Assembly (NCBI GenBank): GCA_937884015.1
Contig: CALGBV010000167.1
Span: 1 to 14,704, forward strand
Source: an uncultured Bacteroidales bacterium
GTDB lineage: Bacteria; Bacteroidota; Bacteroidia; Bacteroidales; F082
DNA: 14,704 bases
Direction of reading: 5' to 3'
Shown here: positions 14,611 through 14,704 of the stretch, piece after piece
Position numbering within the stretch: the first letter of the stretch is position 1
Layout: each line of letters opens with the position of its first letter
Notes under the pieces: generated by a model
What the model was told of the DNA's origin: nothing
Seen by the model: only the letters and a program-made list of their open reading frames with translations
Database searches by the model: none
Translations under genes and position numbers: made by a program

Positions 14611-14704
14611 TTAATCCAGTTCCTTTTCAATCATTGATTTCACCTCATTGCGCTGCAGCGTGGTGATGGTGGTGTTTTTCACGAAACTGATGTTGCCGGT
14701 CTCT
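14611..14704 (-). CDS. C-terminal end of an unrecognised minus-strand protein (5' partial)
   Basis: On the minus strand an open frame enters from the right edge and ends at a TAA (14613-14611), encoding the last 30 residues of a protein (ETGNISFVKN at the left, SMIEKELD at the end). Codon use and the amphipathic, charged C-terminus look real, and it converges on the T9SS protein gene, leaving only four bases between the stops. Too little is visible to name a family. Confidence 0.6.
   Translation of the reverse strand, partial: ETGNISFVKNTTITTLQRNEVKSMIEKELD

Overview
The window looks like a chromosomal segment from a member of the Bacteroidota, probably Bacteroidales. The evidence is a secreted protein with a C-terminal type IX secretion (T9SS type A) sorting domain, two promoter elements of the Bacteroidota TAnnTTTG type, AT-rich leaders without Shine-Dalgarno sequences, and a PCMD/DUF1508 gene pair. 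No rRNA, tRNA, CRISPR array, integrase or transposase was seen.

Layout. (1) 1-641: the 3' part of an odd open frame. A glycosyltransferase family 2 fragment runs in frame into a PGRP/amidase_2 domain that lacks its first zinc ligand. It is either a genuine recombinant or an assembly join. (2) 672-12594: a long, same-strand, tightly spaced accessory cluster of 13 genes. In order: a small beta-rich protein, a bacterial PH-like protein, two paralogous eukaryotic-type PPP phosphatases, two vWA proteins, a Hanks-type kinase with a degenerate FHA-like C-terminus, a third vWA protein, a strong hairpin terminator, a zinc-ribbon/ThuA-like protein, a LIM-domain peptidase of the plant DA1 type, a zinc-ribbon membrane protein, a zincin-DUF1232 fusion, and a PP2C phosphatase. 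(3) 12595-14606: an intergenic region with a good Bacteroidota promoter, a duplicated DUF1508 (YegP-like) protein, a strong terminator and a T9SS-exported PCMD protein. (4) 14611-14704: the convergent 3' end of an unrecognised minus-strand gene.

How it may work. The core (vWA + Ser/Thr kinase + PP2C) matches the module known as the TerY-P triad. Here it is expanded to three vWA proteins and three phosphatases from two unrelated folds, and is joined to two predicted metallopeptidases, two zinc-ribbon proteins, and membrane or PH-like components. I infer a reversible Ser/Thr phosphorylation switch, partly at the inner membrane, with vWA proteins as Mg2+-dependent scaffolds and the peptidases as possible effectors. 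The trigger and output (stress, phage defence or envelope state) cannot be read from the sequence. Parts of this system are known families; the full combination, especially with a DA1-like LIM peptidase, is the most interesting content of the window.
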